A DNA stretch of 64,000 bases, taken from Staphylococcus nepalensis (GTDB taxonomy: Bacteria > Bacillota > Bacilli > Staphylococcales > Staphylococcaceae). This document shows, one piece after another, positions 63,338 through 64,000 of this stretch. The stretch covers positions 1 to 64,000 of the forward strand of contig NZ_BMCF01000010.1 of assembly GCF_014635045.1 (NCBI RefSeq), read 5' to 3'. The notes under the pieces were generated by a model. The model saw nothing but the letters and a program-made list of their open reading frames with translations. It ran no database searches and had not been told where the DNA came from. Position 1 is the first letter of the stretch, and every line of letters starts with the position of its first letter. The translations under genes were made by a program, and so were the position numbers.

Positions 63338-64000
63338 TTATTTTTTACCTTTGACATATTCTTTATCAAAAACAAACAATCTCAATAATAATATTAGCGA
63401 TGGAATAAGTAAAAGTAAACCTAAAATAAATGCAATAATCAAAGCAATTGCCATACTACTATTAACCACGTGTTCATCTATACGTATATAAGGATATAAG
63501 ATATATGGTAATTTACTTACACCATATCCAAAGAACGCAAAGCCCATTTGTAAAATAACTAATATAAATGCGATACCGTGCCATTTTTTCATTAAAGTAA
63601 GCAACATGGCACCTGCAAAACAAATGAAGCTAAGTGCAAACATCCACCAATAATCAAATACTGCCGTATAGAAATGGGTCTCGTTTTGTATTCTTAATGA
63701 TAGAAAGACAAATAATGAAATGGCTATCATAGGAGGCCCCCAGAATAAGAACCAATATCTCAACAAACTATATGCTGGTTTATCATTTGCTTTCGAAGCG
63801 TAGTATGTTAAAAATCCAGACGAAATATAGAGCACTGATATAATTGCTAAAAATACTACTGACCATGAATATGGACTTAAGAGTAACTCAAACCAATTTA
63901 AATCCAAATTGTTGTTTGATCCAGTGATATATCCCCCTTCTGAAATTGTTAACGTAGTAGCTAAAGCAGCCGGTATAAATAACCCAGCTAGACCATACAT
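63338..64000 (-). CDS. cydB: Cytochrome bd ubiquinol oxidase subunit II (3' part)
   Basis: C-terminal 220 residues of CydB, the gene continuing past the right edge. At least five hydrophobic helices are visible, with ISEGGYITGSNNNLDLNWFE and PYSWSVVFLAIISVLYISSGF near the start and a basic DKEYVKGKK end. CydB pairs with CydA to form the high-affinity terminal oxidase. The ATG at the edge is internal, as the family has about 340 residues. Confidence 0.93.
   Translation of the reverse strand: MYGLAGLFIPAALATTLTISEGGYITGSNNNLDLNWFELLLSPYSWSVVFLAIISVLYISSGFLTYYASKANDKPAYSLLRYWFLFWGPPMIAISLFVFLSLRIQNETHFYTAVFDYWWMFALSFICFAGAMLLTLMKKWHGIAFILVILQMGFAFFGYGVSKLPYILYPYIRIDEHVVNSSMAIALIIAFILGLLLLIPSLILLLRLFVFDKEYVKGKK

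Overview
The window is a low-GC Firmicutes chromosome segment whose gene order (sdhCAB, uvrC, trxA, mutS2, polX, zapA, rnhC, pheST, rpmF, coaD, ctaAB, pyc, ftsW, typA, mntH, potABCD, pdhABCD, def, rpoY-rnjA, ktrC, cydB) is that of the Staphylococcus core genome. Protein sequences are very close to, but not the same as, what I recall for S. aureus. The Isd haem-uptake locus that lies between rpmF and the spoU-type methylase gene in S. aureus is absent. A coagulase-negative staphylococcus is the best reading, perhaps of the saprophyticus/xylosus/cohnii group; the species cannot be fixed from sequence alone.

Layout. 1-2.8 kb: tRNA-Arg(UCU), a YsnB phosphodiesterase, RdgB and MurI. 3-6.6 kb: sdhCAB with a long upstream region carrying palindromes. 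6.6-15.2 kb: uvrC, trxA, mutS2, polX, cvpA, zapA and the opposing rnhC. 15.3-19.9 kb: pheST behind a T-box leader, plus a SpoU-type methylase. 19.9-29 kb: an M23-like protein, rpmF, yceD, tmcAL, a MepB-family gene, coaD, rsmD, ylbG, a phosphodiesterase, ylbF, a CAP-domain protein, and a relic of a UvrA-like gene. 29.4-38 kb: haem A synthesis (ctaM, ctaB, ctaA), pyc, ftsW. 38.4-45.2 kb: ylaN, ylaL, ylaI, typA, ylaF, an inositol monophosphatase, yktB and a small membrane protein. 45.4-52.8 kb: mntH, a second membrane protein, the pot locus and yktA. 53-64 kb: pdhABCD, ykyA, def, rpoY-rnjA, ktrC and the 3' part of cydB.

Common themes are aerobic carbon and energy metabolism (succinate dehydrogenase, pyruvate dehydrogenase, pyruvate carboxylase, haem A and bd oxidase assembly) and information processing (RNase HIII, RNase J1, tRNA and rRNA modification, repair). 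There is no intact mobile element, CRISPR array or prophage.

The most notable content is decay. The spermidine/putrescine uptake locus has four separate one-base losses in A/T runs (potA once, potC twice, potD once), and the neighbouring XRE-cupin regulator survives only as fragments, while about 55 kb of surrounding genes read cleanly. Two large intergenic gaps hold degraded relics of an IS1182-family transposase in opposite orientations. A UvrA-like gene is reduced to its two ends. A MepB-family gene has a good ribosome binding site in front of an ATT codon instead of a usual start. I did not find a convincing new multi-gene system.
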